64,000 bases of DNA from Aquaspirillum sp. LM1 (GCF_002002905.1 NZ_CP019509.1:310001-374000), one strand, 5' to 3'. Counted from the stretch's first letter, positions 16,822 to 25,961 are shown. The notes: a model not told the origin generated them from the letters alone. Numbers and translations are program-made.

Positions 16822-17165
16822 ACAGCTTCTCCTGAGTAGGCGGGTCACATCATCAACAGGGCGGCAAACCGGCTGGTTTGTGTCATTTATAGTGATACAT
16901 AAATAATCGCATAGTCAACAAAAATTGTATCGCTTTGTGCAATGAGCTTTGCTGCATGGCAACATACCACCGGGAAAGTACAGCCGTTTTTCGCCTGAAA
17001 ATTCCACATAACTTATTTATTTATAAGATATTTCTTTGATAGAAACTTATTTCCTGATACGTAATTTTATACATGACCCACAAAAAAATACGATACTAAA
17101 AGTTGACACAAGTTATGTTTGTTCGTAACGTTTGTCGCACTTGCCCACTTGTCTGGAGACACACC
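16822..17165. promoter_or_regulatory. AT-rich divergent control region of the paa and diiron operons
   Basis: Strikingly AT-rich compared with its flanks. Four GATAC/GTATC-centred sites lie at 16894-16898, 16927-16931, 17056-17060 and 17092-17096; the first two form an imperfect inverted repeat (AGTGATACA / TGTATCGCT). A sigma70-like promoter for paaN is TTGACA at 17103-17108, a 17-base spacer and TAACGT at 17126-17131. A GGAG ribosome site precedes the ATG at 17166. No regulator gene (PaaR/PaaX) is adjacent. Confidence 0.5.
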
Positions 17166-18833
17166 ATGAGCCACCCCCTGCTGGAAAAGCACCGCGCCAC
17201 CCTCGACGGCGCCCTGAACGCGATTGCCACCCGAGGCTACTGGTCGGCCTACCCGGAAATGCCCAGCCCCAAGCTGTATGGCGAAACCGCAGCAGAGGAA
17301 GGCAAGCAGGCATTTAACGCGCTGCTGGGCCAGCGCTTTGTGCTGGATCAGCCAGGGCAGACCGGCTGGCACGGTGGCGAAGCATCGCCCTACGGCATTG
17401 AACTGGGGGTGAGCTATCCGGTGTGTGACCCGGACGCGCTGATTGCCGGCGGGCTGATGGCCATGGCCGGCTGGCAGGCGCTGGGCGCTGCCGGGCGCAC
17501 TGGCGTGTGTCTGGAAATGCTGGCGCGACTGAACCAGCACAGCTTTGCCCTGGCCCACGCGGTGATGATGACCACCGGCCAGGGCTGGATGATGGCGTTC
17601 CAGGCCGGCGCGCCGCATGCCCAGGATCGTGGACTGGAAGCCGTGGCCTACGCCTGGCGCGAACAAAGCTTTGTGCCGACCGACGCGCTATGGGAAAAAC
17701 CGCAAGGCAAGAACCCGCCGCTGCAGATGCAAAAACACTTTGAGATTGTCGGGCGCGGCATTGGCCTGGTGATTGGCTGCGCCACCTTCCCCACCTGGAA
17801 CACCTATCCCGGCCTGTTTGCCGCGCTGGCCACCGGCAATGCGGTCATCGTCAAGCCGCACAGCAACGCCATCCTGCCGGCGGCAATGACCGTGCGCATT
17901 CTGCGCGCCGTGCTCAGCGAACAGGGGCTGGATCCCAACCTGGTCAGCCTGTGCGTCACGCCGTCGCGACATATCACCCAGGCGCTGGCCACCCATCCGG
18001 CAGTCAAGTCAGTGGACTTCACTGGCGGCAATGGCTTTGGCCAGTGGCTGCACACCCATGCCCGCCAGGCCCAGGTGTATGCCGAACTGGCCGGAGTCAA
18101 CAACATCGTCATCGACTCCACCGACCAGTACAAAGCCATGCTCGGCAATCTGGCCTTCACCCTGTCGCTGTATTCCGGGCAGATGTGCACCACCTCGCAG
18201 GCGATTTTTGTACCGGCTGCCGGTATCCACACCGAAGACGGCTCAAAAAGCTATGACGAGGTGTGCGCTGACCTGGCCAAGGCGGTCGAGCGCTTTCTGG
18301 GCAAGCCGGAAGTGGCCCACGCCGTGCTGGGGGCGATTCAATCCGCCGATACCCTGGCGCGCATCGAGCAGGCCAATGCTGGTGAACTCGGCCCGGTGGT
18401 GCTGGCGTCAGTCAAGCTGGACAACCCGGATTTTCCTGCCGCCCAGGTGCGCACCCCGGTGCTGCTGGCCTGCGACGCCGCCGACGAGGCGCGCTACATG
18501 GAAGAACGCTTCGGCCCGATCAGCTTTATCGTCAAGGTGGCTGACACCGCCGCCGGCATTGCCTTGTCCGAGCGGGTGGTCAGCCAGCATGGCGCGCTGA
18601 CGGTAGGGGTGTATTCCACCCAGCCAGAGGTGATCGACGCCATGACCGCCGCCACCTGGCGCAGCAAGGTGGCGCTGTCGATCAACCTCACTGGTGGGGT
18701 GTTCGTCAATCAGTCCGCCGCGTATTCCGACTACCACGGCACCGGTGGTAACCCGGCGGCCAATGCGGCTTACGCCAATTCGGCCTTTGTGGCCAACCGC
18801 TTTGTGGTGGTGCAACGCCGCCGCCACGTATGA
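17166..18833 (+). CDS. paaN: PaaN-type aldehyde dehydrogenase, phenylacetate ring-opening
   Basis: 555 residues. It is the phenylacetate-pathway aldehyde dehydrogenase variant (PaaN) that handles the oxepin-CoA ring-opening product. It lacks the C-terminal hydratase domain of the PaaZ fusion, which makes it shorter than PaaZ (about 680). Motifs are the NAD-binding GCATFPTWNTYPGLFAALATGNAVIVKPH block, TGGNGFG, and the catalytic-Cys segment SGQMCTTSQAIF. Start at ATG 17166, preceded by GGAG; a longer frame from 17103 lies in the promoter. It is first in an operon with paaG 9 bases downstream. The separate hydratase activity could be supplied by an enoyl-CoA hydratase elsewhere in the cluster. 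Confidence 0.88.
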   Translation: MSHPLLEKHRATLDGALNAIATRGYWSAYPEMPSPKLYGETAAEEGKQAFNALLGQRFVLDQPGQTGWHGGEASPYGIELGVSYPVCDPDALIAGGLMAMAGWQALGAAGRTGVCLEMLARLNQHSFALAHAVMMTTGQGWMMAFQAGAPHAQDRGLEAVAYAWREQSFVPTDALWEKPQGKNPPLQMQKHFEIVGRGIGLVIGCATFPTWNTYPGLFAALATGNAVIVKPHSNAILPAAMTVRILRAVLSEQGLDPNLVSLCVTPSRHITQALATHPAVKSVDFTGGNGFGQWLHTHARQAQVYAELAGVNNIVIDSTDQYKAMLGNLAFTLSLYSGQMCTTSQAIFVPAAGIHTEDGSKSYDEVCADLAKAVERFLGKPEVAHAVLGAIQSADTLARIEQANAGELGPVVLASVKLDNPDFPAAQVRTPVLLACDAADEARYMEERFGPISFIVKVADTAAGIALSERVVSQHGALTVGVYSTQPEVIDAMTAATWRSKVALSINLTGGVFVNQSAAYSDYHGTGGNPAANAAYANSAFVANRFVVVQRRRHV

Positions 18834-18842
18834 GGAACGGCC

Positions 18843-19637
18843 ATGCGCTTTGAACATCTCCAGTTTGAGCTGCACGACGGCGTGGCCCGACTGACGCTGA
18901 ACCGCCCGGACAAACTCAACAGCTTCAATAGTGACATGCACGCCGAACTGCGCGTGGCGCTGGACCAGCTGCAGGACACCCCGGCTGCGCGGGTGCTGGT
19001 GCTGACCGGCGCTGGCCGGGCCTTTTGTGCCGGCCAGGATCTGGCCGACCCGGCGATGCAGGCGGTGGACGGCAAGATGCCGGACATCGGCAATGTGGTG
19101 GAACGCCACTACAAGCCGCTGATTCTGCGCTTGCAGAACCTGCGCGTGCCCACCCTGGCAGCGGTCAACGGCATTGCGGCAGGCGCGGGGGCATCGCTGG
19201 CGCTGGCCTGCGACCTGGTGGTGGCCAGCCAGTCGGCCGCGTTTTTGCAGGCGTTTTCCAAAATTGGCCTGATTCCGGACACCGGCGGCACCTGGTTTCT
19301 GCCGCAACGGGTGGGCATGGCCCGCGCCATGGGGCTGGCCTTGCTGGCCGACAAACTGCCAGCAGCCAAAGCCGCCGAATGGGGGCTGATCTGGGAATGC
19401 GTGGAAGACGAACGCTTTGCCAGCCGGATTGACAGCCTGGCCGCCCAACTGGCCAGCGCACCGACCAAGGCGCTGGTGCGCACCCGCCAGGCCATGCACG
19501 CCGCCGCCAGCCACACCCTGGAACAGCAACTGTCGATGGAAGGCAGTTTCATGCGCGAACTGGGCTGGAGCGCCGACTACGCCGAAGGCGTGCAGGCGTT
19601 CATCGACAAGCGCGCGCCGCGCTTTGGCGGGGTGTAA
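18843..19637 (+). CDS. paaG: 2-(1,2-epoxy-1,2-dihydrophenyl)acetyl-CoA isomerase PaaG
   Basis: 264 residues, crotonase fold. It isomerises the ring epoxide of phenylacetyl-CoA to oxepin-CoA and later shifts a double bond in beta-oxidation. Family signatures are RAFCAGQDLAD (oxyanion-hole region), NGIAAGAGASLALACDLV and the PaaG-typical SKIGLIPDTGGTWFLPQRVG, where an Asp rather than the hydratase Glu is used. It lies between paaN (9-base gap) and paaH (2-base gap), so translational coupling is likely. Its presence argues that an epoxide is made, hence that an epoxidase exists in this organism. Confidence 0.9.
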   Translation: MRFEHLQFELHDGVARLTLNRPDKLNSFNSDMHAELRVALDQLQDTPAARVLVLTGAGRAFCAGQDLADPAMQAVDGKMPDIGNVVERHYKPLILRLQNLRVPTLAAVNGIAAGAGASLALACDLVVASQSAAFLQAFSKIGLIPDTGGTWFLPQRVGMARAMGLALLADKLPAAKAAEWGLIWECVEDERFASRIDSLAAQLASAPTKALVRTRQAMHAAASHTLEQQLSMEGSFMRELGWSADYAEGVQAFIDKRAPRFGGV

Positions 19638-19639
19638 GC

Positions 19640-21178
19640 ATGAGCGCCCCGTCTGTTTCTGCCGCCCTGCCGCTGTCGGCGCGGATTGCCGTGGTCGGCG
19701 CGGGGGCCATGGGCACCGGCATTGCCCAGGTGGCCGCCGCCGCCGGCCATGCGGTCAGCCTGCTGGACAACCGCCCTGACGCCGCCGCCCACGCCGTGGC
19801 GGCCATCCGCGCCCAGTTTGCCCGGCTGGCCGACAAGGGCCAGCTCAGCGCCGACGCCGCCCAGGCGGCCGCCAGCCGGCTGCAGGCGGTCACCGAGCTG
19901 GCCGAACTGGCCGACGCCGATCTGGTAATCGAAGCCATTGTGGAAAACCTCGACGCCAAGCAGGCGCTGTATGCCGCGCTGGAAGCGCTGGTGGGCCCGG
20001 ACTGCCTGTTTGCCACCAACACCTCGTCGATTTCGGTCACTGCCATCGCCGCCAGACTGCAACGCCCGGAACGGCTGGCCGGCCTGCACTTTTTCAATCC
20101 GGCACCGCTGATGGCGCTGGTGGAAATTGTCTCTGGCCTGGCCACCGACCCCGCCGTGGCCAACACCCTGTTTGCCACCGCCGCCGCCTGGGGCAAAACC
20201 CCGGTCCACGCCAAATCCACCCCCGGTTTCATCGTCAACCGGGTGGCGCGGCCCTACTACGCCGAAGCCTTGCGCCTGCTACAGGAAGGCGCGGCAGACA
20301 TTGCCACCCTGGATGCGCTGCTGCGCGAAGCCGGCGGATTTCGCATGGGGCCGTTCGAGCTGATGGACCTGATTGGCCACGACGTGAACTTTGCCGTCAC
20401 CCAGTCGGTGTGGCGGGCGTTTTACCACGACCCGCGCTTTACCCCATCGCTGATCCAGCAGGAACGGGTGGACGCCGGTTTTTACGGTAAAAAAACCGGG
20501 CGCGGCTTTTACGACTACCGCGACGGCGCAGTGCGCCCGCTGCCGCACAGCGAAGCGGCCCAGCCCCAGCCTGGCACCATCGTGCTGTATGGCAGCAGCC
20601 CCGCCAGCCAGGCGCTGGCGCAGCGGCTGGGCGAACGCGGCGTGGCGTTTGCGCAAGCGCAGGCCAGCGATGCACGGGTGGCCGACGTGGACGGCGCAAC
20701 GCTGTTTGTCAGCGATGGCCGCAGCGCCACCCAGCGCGCCCACGACAGCGGCATCGCCAACACCGTGCTGCTCGATCTGGCGCTGGATTATCGCCAGGCC
20801 AGCCGGCTGGGGGTGACGGTGGCCGAGGGCTGCAGCGACAGCGCCGCTCAGGCCGCCATCGGCCTGCTGCAGGCCGCCGGCCTGGCGGTGTCGCGCCTGC
20901 GCGATGTGCCGGGGCTGGCGGTGATGCGCACCGTAGCCATGCTGGCCAACGAAGCAGCCGACGCGGTGAATCAGTCGGTGTGCTCGGCCACGGCAGTCGA
21001 TGCCGCCATGCGCCTGGGAGTGAATTACCCCCTGGGGCCGCTGGCCTGGGCCGAGCAAATTGGCGTGGGCCAGGTGTGTGCCGTGCTCAGCCATCTGGCC
21101 GCCAGCTATGGCGAAGACCGCTACCGGCTGTCGCCCTTGCTGCAACACCACGCCCTGACCGGAAAGGCACTGTCATGA
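19640..21178 (+). CDS. paaH: 3-hydroxyadipyl-CoA dehydrogenase PaaH
   Basis: 512 residues, matching the PaaH/PaaC length with two C-terminal 3-hydroxyacyl-CoA dehydrogenase domains. It oxidises 3-hydroxyadipyl-CoA to 3-oxoadipyl-CoA with NAD. Visible are the Rossmann motif VVGAGAMGTGIAQVAAAAGH near residue 16, FATNTSSISVTAIA, HFFNPAPLMALVEIV and STPGFIVNRVARPYYAEA. A second dehydrogenase-like C-terminal domain follows from about residue 390. The stop overlaps the paaI start (ATGA), showing operon coupling. Confidence 0.92.
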   Translation: MSAPSVSAALPLSARIAVVGAGAMGTGIAQVAAAAGHAVSLLDNRPDAAAHAVAAIRAQFARLADKGQLSADAAQAAASRLQAVTELAELADADLVIEAIVENLDAKQALYAALEALVGPDCLFATNTSSISVTAIAARLQRPERLAGLHFFNPAPLMALVEIVSGLATDPAVANTLFATAAAWGKTPVHAKSTPGFIVNRVARPYYAEALRLLQEGAADIATLDALLREAGGFRMGPFELMDLIGHDVNFAVTQSVWRAFYHDPRFTPSLIQQERVDAGFYGKKTGRGFYDYRDGAVRPLPHSEAAQPQPGTIVLYGSSPASQALAQRLGERGVAFAQAQASDARVADVDGATLFVSDGRSATQRAHDSGIANTVLLDLALDYRQASRLGVTVAEGCSDSAAQAAIGLLQAAGLAVSRLRDVPGLAVMRTVAMLANEAADAVNQSVCSATAVDAAMRLGVNYPLGPLAWAEQIGVGQVCAVLSHLAASYGEDRYRLSPLLQHHALTGKALS

Positions 21179-21648
21179 CCGACACCGTATTGCCCCCCGA
21201 CGACCCCCAGGCGCTGGCCGAGGCCACCGCCCAGGCCATGTGGTCACGCGACCGCGCCGCCCAGGCGCTGGGCATGCAGATTGTTCAGGTGCAGCCAGGC
21301 CGCGCCACGCTGAGCATGCAGGTGCGCGCCGACATGGTGAATGGCCACCATATCTGCCACGGCGGCATGATTTTCAGCCTGGCCGACACCGCCTTTGCCT
21401 ACGCCTGCAACAGCGGCAACCACAACACCGTGGCATCGGCCTGCCACATTGATTTTCTGGCCCCGGCGCGCGAGGGCGAGCGGCTGCTGGCCGACGCGGC
21501 GGTCCAGTCGCAGGCCGGGCGCACCGGGGTATACGACGTGACGGTGCGCCGCGAGGACGGCAGCGTGATTGCCCTGTTCCGGGGCAAATCCTGCCGCATT
21601 CCGGGCGAGGTGATAGCCGGTTTGCAGCAGGCGGATTCGGCGCACTGA
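21175..21648 (+). CDS. paaI: Hydroxyphenylacetyl-CoA thioesterase PaaI
   Basis: 157 residues. Hotdog-fold thioesterase that releases CoA from dead-end phenylacetyl-CoA derivatives. Motifs are GHHICHGGMIFSLADTAFAYACN (the HGG-x4-LAD core of PaaI enzymes) and ASACHIDFLAPAREGERL. Start at ATG 21175 overlapping the paaH stop, which is more plausible than the longer open frame from 20980. A 7-bp hairpin (21654-21670) lies between it and paaK. Confidence 0.92.
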   Translation: MTDTVLPPDDPQALAEATAQAMWSRDRAAQALGMQIVQVQPGRATLSMQVRADMVNGHHICHGGMIFSLADTAFAYACNSGNHNTVASACHIDFLAPAREGERLLADAAVQSQAGRTGVYDVTVRREDGSVIALFRGKSCRIPGEVIAGLQQADSAH

Positions 21649-21653
21649 CTGAC

Positions 21654-21670
21654 CCCCGGCTACGCCGGGG
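21654..21670 (+). other. Intercistronic hairpin paaI-paaK
   Basis: CCCCGGC and GCCGGGG pair with a 3-base loop just after the paaI stop. There is no U tract and the operon continues, so it may be a processing or stability element. Confidence 0.5.
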
Positions 21671-21697
21671 CATAACAATATCCAGGAGGAGACCCCC

Positions 21698-23023
21698 ATG
21701 CCCGTCAAGCAACCCCGCCCCGGCGAGCTCGACCCGATTGAAACCGCCAGCCGTGATGAAATTTCGGCGCTGCAACTGCAGCGCCTGCAATGGTCGCTGC
21801 GCCACTGTTACGACAATGTGGCCGCCTACCGGAAAAAATGCCAGGACAAGGGCGTGCATCCGGATGACCTCAAGCAGCTGTCCGACCTGTCGCGTTTTCC
21901 GTTCATGACCAAATCCGACCTGCGCGACCACTACCCGTTTGGCCTGCTGGCGGTGCCACGCGAACAGGTGGCCCGCCTGCATGCCTCCAGCGGTACCACT
22001 GGCAAATCGGTGGTGGTGGGCTACACCCGCAATGACCTGGACCACTGGGCCAATGTGGTGGCGCGCTCGATCCGCGCCGCCGGGGGGCGGGCGGGCGATA
22101 TGGTGCATGTGGCCTACGGCTACGGCATGTTCACCGGCGGACTGGGCGCGCATTACGGTGCCGAACGGCTGGGCTGTACCGTGGTGCCGATGTCGGGCGG
22201 GCAAACCGAAAAACAGGTGCAGCAAATCCTGGATTTCCGCCCGGATATCATCATGGTCACCCCGTCGTATTCGCTGGTGATTGCCGAAGAATTCGAGCGG
22301 CTGGGCATTGCCCCGCAGGACATCTCGCTGAAGGTAGGCATTTTTGGTGCCGAACCATGGGGCGAGGGCATGCGCGGCGAAATTGAACGCAAGCTGGGCA
22401 TCGACGCGGTGGACATCTACGGCCTGACCGAAGTGATGGGGCCAGGGGTGGCCTGTGAATGCATCGAGAGCAAGGATGGCCCGGTGATCTGGGAAGACCA
22501 TTTCTACCCCGAGATCATCGACCCGAACACTGGCGAAGTGTTACCCGATGGCAGCGAAGGCGAGCTGGTGTTCACCTCGCTGACCAAGGAAGCCTTTCCG
22601 GTCATCCGCTACCGCACCCGCGACCTGACCCGGCTGCTGCCGCCGACGTCGCGTGCGTTCCGCCGCATTGGCAAGATCACGGGCCGCTCGGACGACATGC
22701 TGATTGTGCGCGGGGTGAATGTGTTTCCCACTCAGATCGAAGAGCAAATCCTGCGCGATGCGCGCCTGACCGGCAACTACCAGATTGTGCTGGCCCGTGA
22801 TGGCCATCTGGACCATGTGGAAGTGCGCTGCGAGCTGCAGCGCGAAGTGTCCGGGAAACTGCCACCGGCCACGGTGGACGATATCCGCCGCCGCCTGCAA
22901 CACCACATCAAGACCCTCATCGGCATTTCCACTCGGATTGAAGTGATGGAATTCGACACCCTGCCGCGCACGCAAACCGGCAAGGCCCGCCGGGTGATCG
23001 ACCAACGCCCAAAGCAGCTGTAA
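21698..23023 (+). CDS. paaK: Phenylacetate-CoA ligase PaaK
   Basis: 441 residues, the usual length. It activates phenylacetate with ATP and CoA, the first step of the pathway. Adenylate-forming-enzyme motifs are HASSGTTGKSVVVGYT (P-loop-like A3), IFGAEPWGEGMRG, DIYGLTEVMGPGVACEC, and GKITGRSDDMLIVRGVNVFP near the C-terminal hinge. A GGAGGAG ribosome site lies just upstream. It is followed 7-10 bases later by the thiolase gene. Confidence 0.95.
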   Translation: MPVKQPRPGELDPIETASRDEISALQLQRLQWSLRHCYDNVAAYRKKCQDKGVHPDDLKQLSDLSRFPFMTKSDLRDHYPFGLLAVPREQVARLHASSGTTGKSVVVGYTRNDLDHWANVVARSIRAAGGRAGDMVHVAYGYGMFTGGLGAHYGAERLGCTVVPMSGGQTEKQVQQILDFRPDIIMVTPSYSLVIAEEFERLGIAPQDISLKVGIFGAEPWGEGMRGEIERKLGIDAVDIYGLTEVMGPGVACECIESKDGPVIWEDHFYPEIIDPNTGEVLPDGSEGELVFTSLTKEAFPVIRYRTRDLTRLLPPTSRAFRRIGKITGRSDDMLIVRGVNVFPTQIEEQILRDARLTGNYQIVLARDGHLDHVEVRCELQREVSGKLPPATVDDIRRRLQHHIKTLIGISTRIEVMEFDTLPRTQTGKARRVIDQRPKQL

Positions 23024-23030
23024 GGAGCCC

Positions 23031-24239
23031 ATGATGACTGATGCGTATCTGTGCGACGCCATCCGCACCCCGATTGGCCGCTACGGCGGCGCGCTGGCCG
23101 GCGTGCGCGCCGATGACCTGGGTGCCATCCCGCTCAAGGCGCTGATGGCACGCCATCCGCAGCTGGACTGGGCGCAGGTGGACGACCTGATTTACGGCTG
23201 TGCCAACCAGGCCGGCGAAGACAACCGCAATGTGGCACGCATGGCCGGGCTACTGGCCGGGCTGCCCGTCGAGGTGCCGGGCACCACGGTGAACCGGCTG
23301 TGCGGCTCCGGCATGGACGCCGTGGGGCTGGCCGCGCGCTCGATCAAATCCGGTGAAACCCACCTGATGCTGGCCGGCGGGGTGGAAAGCATGTCGCGCG
23401 CGCCGTTTGTGCTGGCCAAGGCCGACAGCGCGTTTTCCCGCCAGGCGGCGATTTACGACACCACCATCGGCTGGCGCTTTGCCAACCCGAAGATGAAGGC
23501 GCTGTACGACACCCATTCGATGCCGCAAACCGCCGACAACGTGGCGCAGGAATTTGCCATCAGCCGCATCGACCAGGACGCCTTTGCCTGGCGCAGCCAG
23601 CAACGCTGGGCCGCCGCCGACGCCGCCGGGCGCTTTGCCGACGAGCTGACGCCGGTACTGATCGCCCAGAAGAAAGGCGAGCCCAAGGTGGTGGACCACG
23701 ACGAACACCCGCGCCCGGACACCACGCTGGAACAACTGGCCCGGCTCAAGGGCGTCAACGGCCCGGAACTCAGCGTCACCGCCGGCAACGCCTCCGGGGT
23801 GAATGACGGTGCGTGTGCGCTGCTGCTGGCCTCGGGCGCGGCAGCAGCGCAGCACGGCCTGACCCCGCTGGGCCGGGTGGTGGGCATGGCCACCGCCGGC
23901 GTGCCACCACGCATCATGGGCTTTGGCCCGGCCCCGGCAGTGAAGAAGGTGCTGGCCCAAACCGGCCTGACCCTGGCGCAGATGGACGTGATCGAACTCA
24001 ACGAAGCCTTTGCCGCCCAGGCGCTGGCCGTACTGCGCGACCTCGGCCTGGCCGACGACGCCGAACACGTCAACCCCAACGGCGGTGCCATCGCCCTGGG
24101 CCACCCACTGGGCATGAGCGGTGCCCGGCTGGTGACCACCGCCCTGTACGAACTGCGCCGCCGGGGCGGGCGCTACGCCCTGTGCACCATGTGCATCGGC
24201 GTTGGCCAGGGCATCGCCATGGTGATTGAGCGGGTGTGA
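23031..24239 (+). CDS. paaJ: 3-oxoadipyl-CoA thiolase (PaaJ/PcaF)
   Basis: 402 residues from the first of two tandem ATGs (the second, at 23034, gives 401). It cleaves 3-oxoadipyl-CoA to succinyl-CoA and acetyl-CoA. Thiolase signatures are VNRLCGSGMDA (nucleophile Cys near residue 91), NEAFAAQAL, the GGAIALGHPLGMSGAR motif with the active-site His, and CTMCIGVGQG with the second Cys. It is the last gene of paaNGHIKJ. The same step ends the beta-ketoadipate pathway, so PcaF is equivalent. Confidence 0.92.
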   Translation: MMTDAYLCDAIRTPIGRYGGALAGVRADDLGAIPLKALMARHPQLDWAQVDDLIYGCANQAGEDNRNVARMAGLLAGLPVEVPGTTVNRLCGSGMDAVGLAARSIKSGETHLMLAGGVESMSRAPFVLAKADSAFSRQAAIYDTTIGWRFANPKMKALYDTHSMPQTADNVAQEFAISRIDQDAFAWRSQQRWAAADAAGRFADELTPVLIAQKKGEPKVVDHDEHPRPDTTLEQLARLKGVNGPELSVTAGNASGVNDGACALLLASGAAAAQHGLTPLGRVVGMATAGVPPRIMGFGPAPAVKKVLAQTGLTLAQMDVIELNEAFAAQALAVLRDLGLADDAEHVNPNGGAIALGHPLGMSGARLVTTALYELRRRGGRYALCTMCIGVGQGIAMVIERV

Positions 24240-24328
24240 TTGCCTGCGCGCACCGGTTTGTTTCAGTGGTTTTGCATGGTGCGCACATATCAAGCATGCC
24301 ATTTGCCGCAAACCGTTGCGCTTAACCG

Positions 24329-24540
24329 CTTTACCCCCCCGTATGCAGCGCCGAGCATCGCAGACCCTCAGGGGGACGTCCGGCACGGTTGTTTGAGCGG
24401 CGGCGTAGCCGACGCGAGTTCCCGGGCCGGCCCTGAGGGTCGAGAAGCGCAGGGCACCCAGCCGCAGGCTGGGCGCGGAAGTCGGGTCGCCTTTCTTTGC
24501 CTTCTTTCTTTGGCGAAGCAAAGAAAGAAGGGCGGATGCG
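24329..24540 (+). repeat. Dispersed ~212-bp repeat element, copy A
   Basis: Very similar, in inverted orientation, to 32391-32604. Shared blocks are TTTACCCCCC, CCGAGCATCGCAGAC, GTCCGGCACGGTTGTTTGAG, GACGCGAGTT, GTCGAGAAGCGCAGGGCACC and GGTCGCCTTTCTTTGCC. Its 3' end is a long stem-loop of CTTCTTTCTTTG / CAAAGAAAGAAG around GCGAAG. No gene lies in 24240-24636 apart from this element. Confidence 0.85.
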
Positions 24541-24636
24541 AGACGCACTCTCGCCTCAATCAAGCCTGCGCGCAGCGCAGCCAACTCAACCCAACACATA
24601 ACAAATAGAGCCGTCCACACAAGGAGAGACAACATC

Positions 24637-25782
24637 ATGCAACAGCTTACCCGCACCACCCTGCTCGGCCTGGCGCTCAGCCTGACCGCACTCAACACCC
24701 AGGCCGCAGACCCGATCAAAGTAGGCTCGGTGCTGTCAGTCACCGGCCCCGCCGCCTTCCTGGGCGACCCCGAACTGAAAACCCTGCAACTGTACGTGGA
24801 CGAACTGAACAAAAAAGGCGGCGTACTTGGCCGCCCCCTGCAACTGGTCCACTACGACGACGGCAGCGATGCCAACAAGGCCAACGGCTTTGCCAAACGC
24901 CTGATCGAAGACGACAAGGTGGACGTGATGATTGGCGGCACCACCACCGGTGCCACCATGTCGATGGCCCCGCTGGTCGAGCGCGCTGGCGTGCCATTCA
25001 TCTCACTGGCCGGTGCCGTGGTCATTGTCGAACCCGTAAAAAAATGGGTGTTCAAAACCCCGCACACCGACCGCATGGCCGCCGAAAAAGTGTTTGAAGA
25101 CATGAAAAAACGCGGCATCAGCAAAGTGGCGCTGCTGGCAGAAACCTCCGGCTTTGGCCAATCGGGCAAAAAAGAAACCGAAGGCGTGGCGGGCAAGTAC
25201 GGCATCACCCTGGTGGCCAGCGAAACCTACGGCCCCAAAGACACCGACATGAGCCCGCAACTGACCAAGATCAAGAATACGCCGGGGGTGCAGGCAGTAT
25301 TCATCTTTGGCCTGGGCCAGGGCCCGGCCATTGCCACCAAAAACGTCAAGCAGCTGGGCATCAGCCTGCCGCTGTACCACGCCCACGGCGTGGCCTCGGA
25401 AGAATTCCTCAAGCTGGCCGGCCCGGCAGCCGAAGGCGTGCGCCTGCCTGCCGCCGCGCTGCTGGTGGCCGACAAGCTGGACAGCAAAGACCCGCAAAAA
25501 CCGGTGGTGACCGGCTACGCCAAAACCTTTCAGGACAAATGGAAAACCGAGGTGTCGTCATTTGGCGGCCATGCCTACGACGGCCTGATGCTGACCGTAG
25601 ACGCCATCAAGCGCGCCAACAGCGTGGACAAGGCCAAGGTGCGCGACGCCCTCGAAGCCACCAAGGGCTATATCGGCACCAGCGGCAAGGTGACCATGAG
25701 CGCCAGCGACCACATGGGCCTGGACCTGAGCGCGTTTCGCATGCTGGAAGTGAAGTCCGGCGACTGGACGCTGAGCCATTAA
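24637..25782 (+). CDS. Periplasmic branched-chain amino acid/aromatic-type ABC binding protein (LivJ-like), orphan
   Basis: 381 residues. A signal peptide of about 23 residues ends TQA before ADPIKVGSV. The mature part is a type I periplasmic binding protein (VLSVTGPAAFLGDPELKTLQLYVDE, HYDDGSDANKANGFAKRL, IGGTTTGATMSMAPL). Such LivJ/LivK-type receptors often accompany phenylacetate and benzoate clusters. No membrane or ATPase components are nearby, so partner proteins must be encoded elsewhere. An aromatic acid is the likely ligand by context only. An AAGGAGAG ribosome site precedes it. Confidence 0.88.
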   Translation: MQQLTRTTLLGLALSLTALNTQAADPIKVGSVLSVTGPAAFLGDPELKTLQLYVDELNKKGGVLGRPLQLVHYDDGSDANKANGFAKRLIEDDKVDVMIGGTTTGATMSMAPLVERAGVPFISLAGAVVIVEPVKKWVFKTPHTDRMAAEKVFEDMKKRGISKVALLAETSGFGQSGKKETEGVAGKYGITLVASETYGPKDTDMSPQLTKIKNTPGVQAVFIFGLGQGPAIATKNVKQLGISLPLYHAHGVASEEFLKLAGPAAEGVRLPAAALLVADKLDSKDPQKPVVTGYAKTFQDKWKTEVSSFGGHAYDGLMLTVDAIKRANSVDKAKVRDALEATKGYIGTSGKVTMSASDHMGLDLSAFRMLEVKSGDWTLSH

Positions 25783-25799
25783 GGCTACGCTGAAAAAAT

Positions 25800-25877
25800 C
25801 GTCATTCCCGCGAAGGCGGGAATCCAGGGTGTTGATTCTGCTGTGTTTTGCTTTTGGCGAAAACGATTTTTCTGAAT
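25800..25877 (-). repeat. Dispersed ~78-bp repeat with dRS3-like hairpin, copy 2
   Basis: Inverted copy of 13932-14010. The hairpin part is ATTCCCGCGAAGGCGGGAAT, matching ATTCCC-N8-GGGAAT. It lies directly after the binding-protein gene and may also act as a transcription end or mRNA-stabilising structure. Confidence 0.8.
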
Positions 25878-25961
25878 AAACCCGCACATCCTTAAGCCCA
25901 CGCGGCTTGCCCTTTCTTTGATGACCACGCGGGTGGCCCGCCCACCCGCCGGAGTGTTGCC

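Noticed and set aside
20980-21648. Longer paaI start inside paaH
   Set aside because: The ATGA overlap at 21175 and the usual PaaI length support the short form.
23250-24812. 520-residue minus-strand frame across the thiolase and repeat A
   Set aside because: Antisense to paaJ, low-complexity composition, no start context, and half of it lies in a dispersed repeat.
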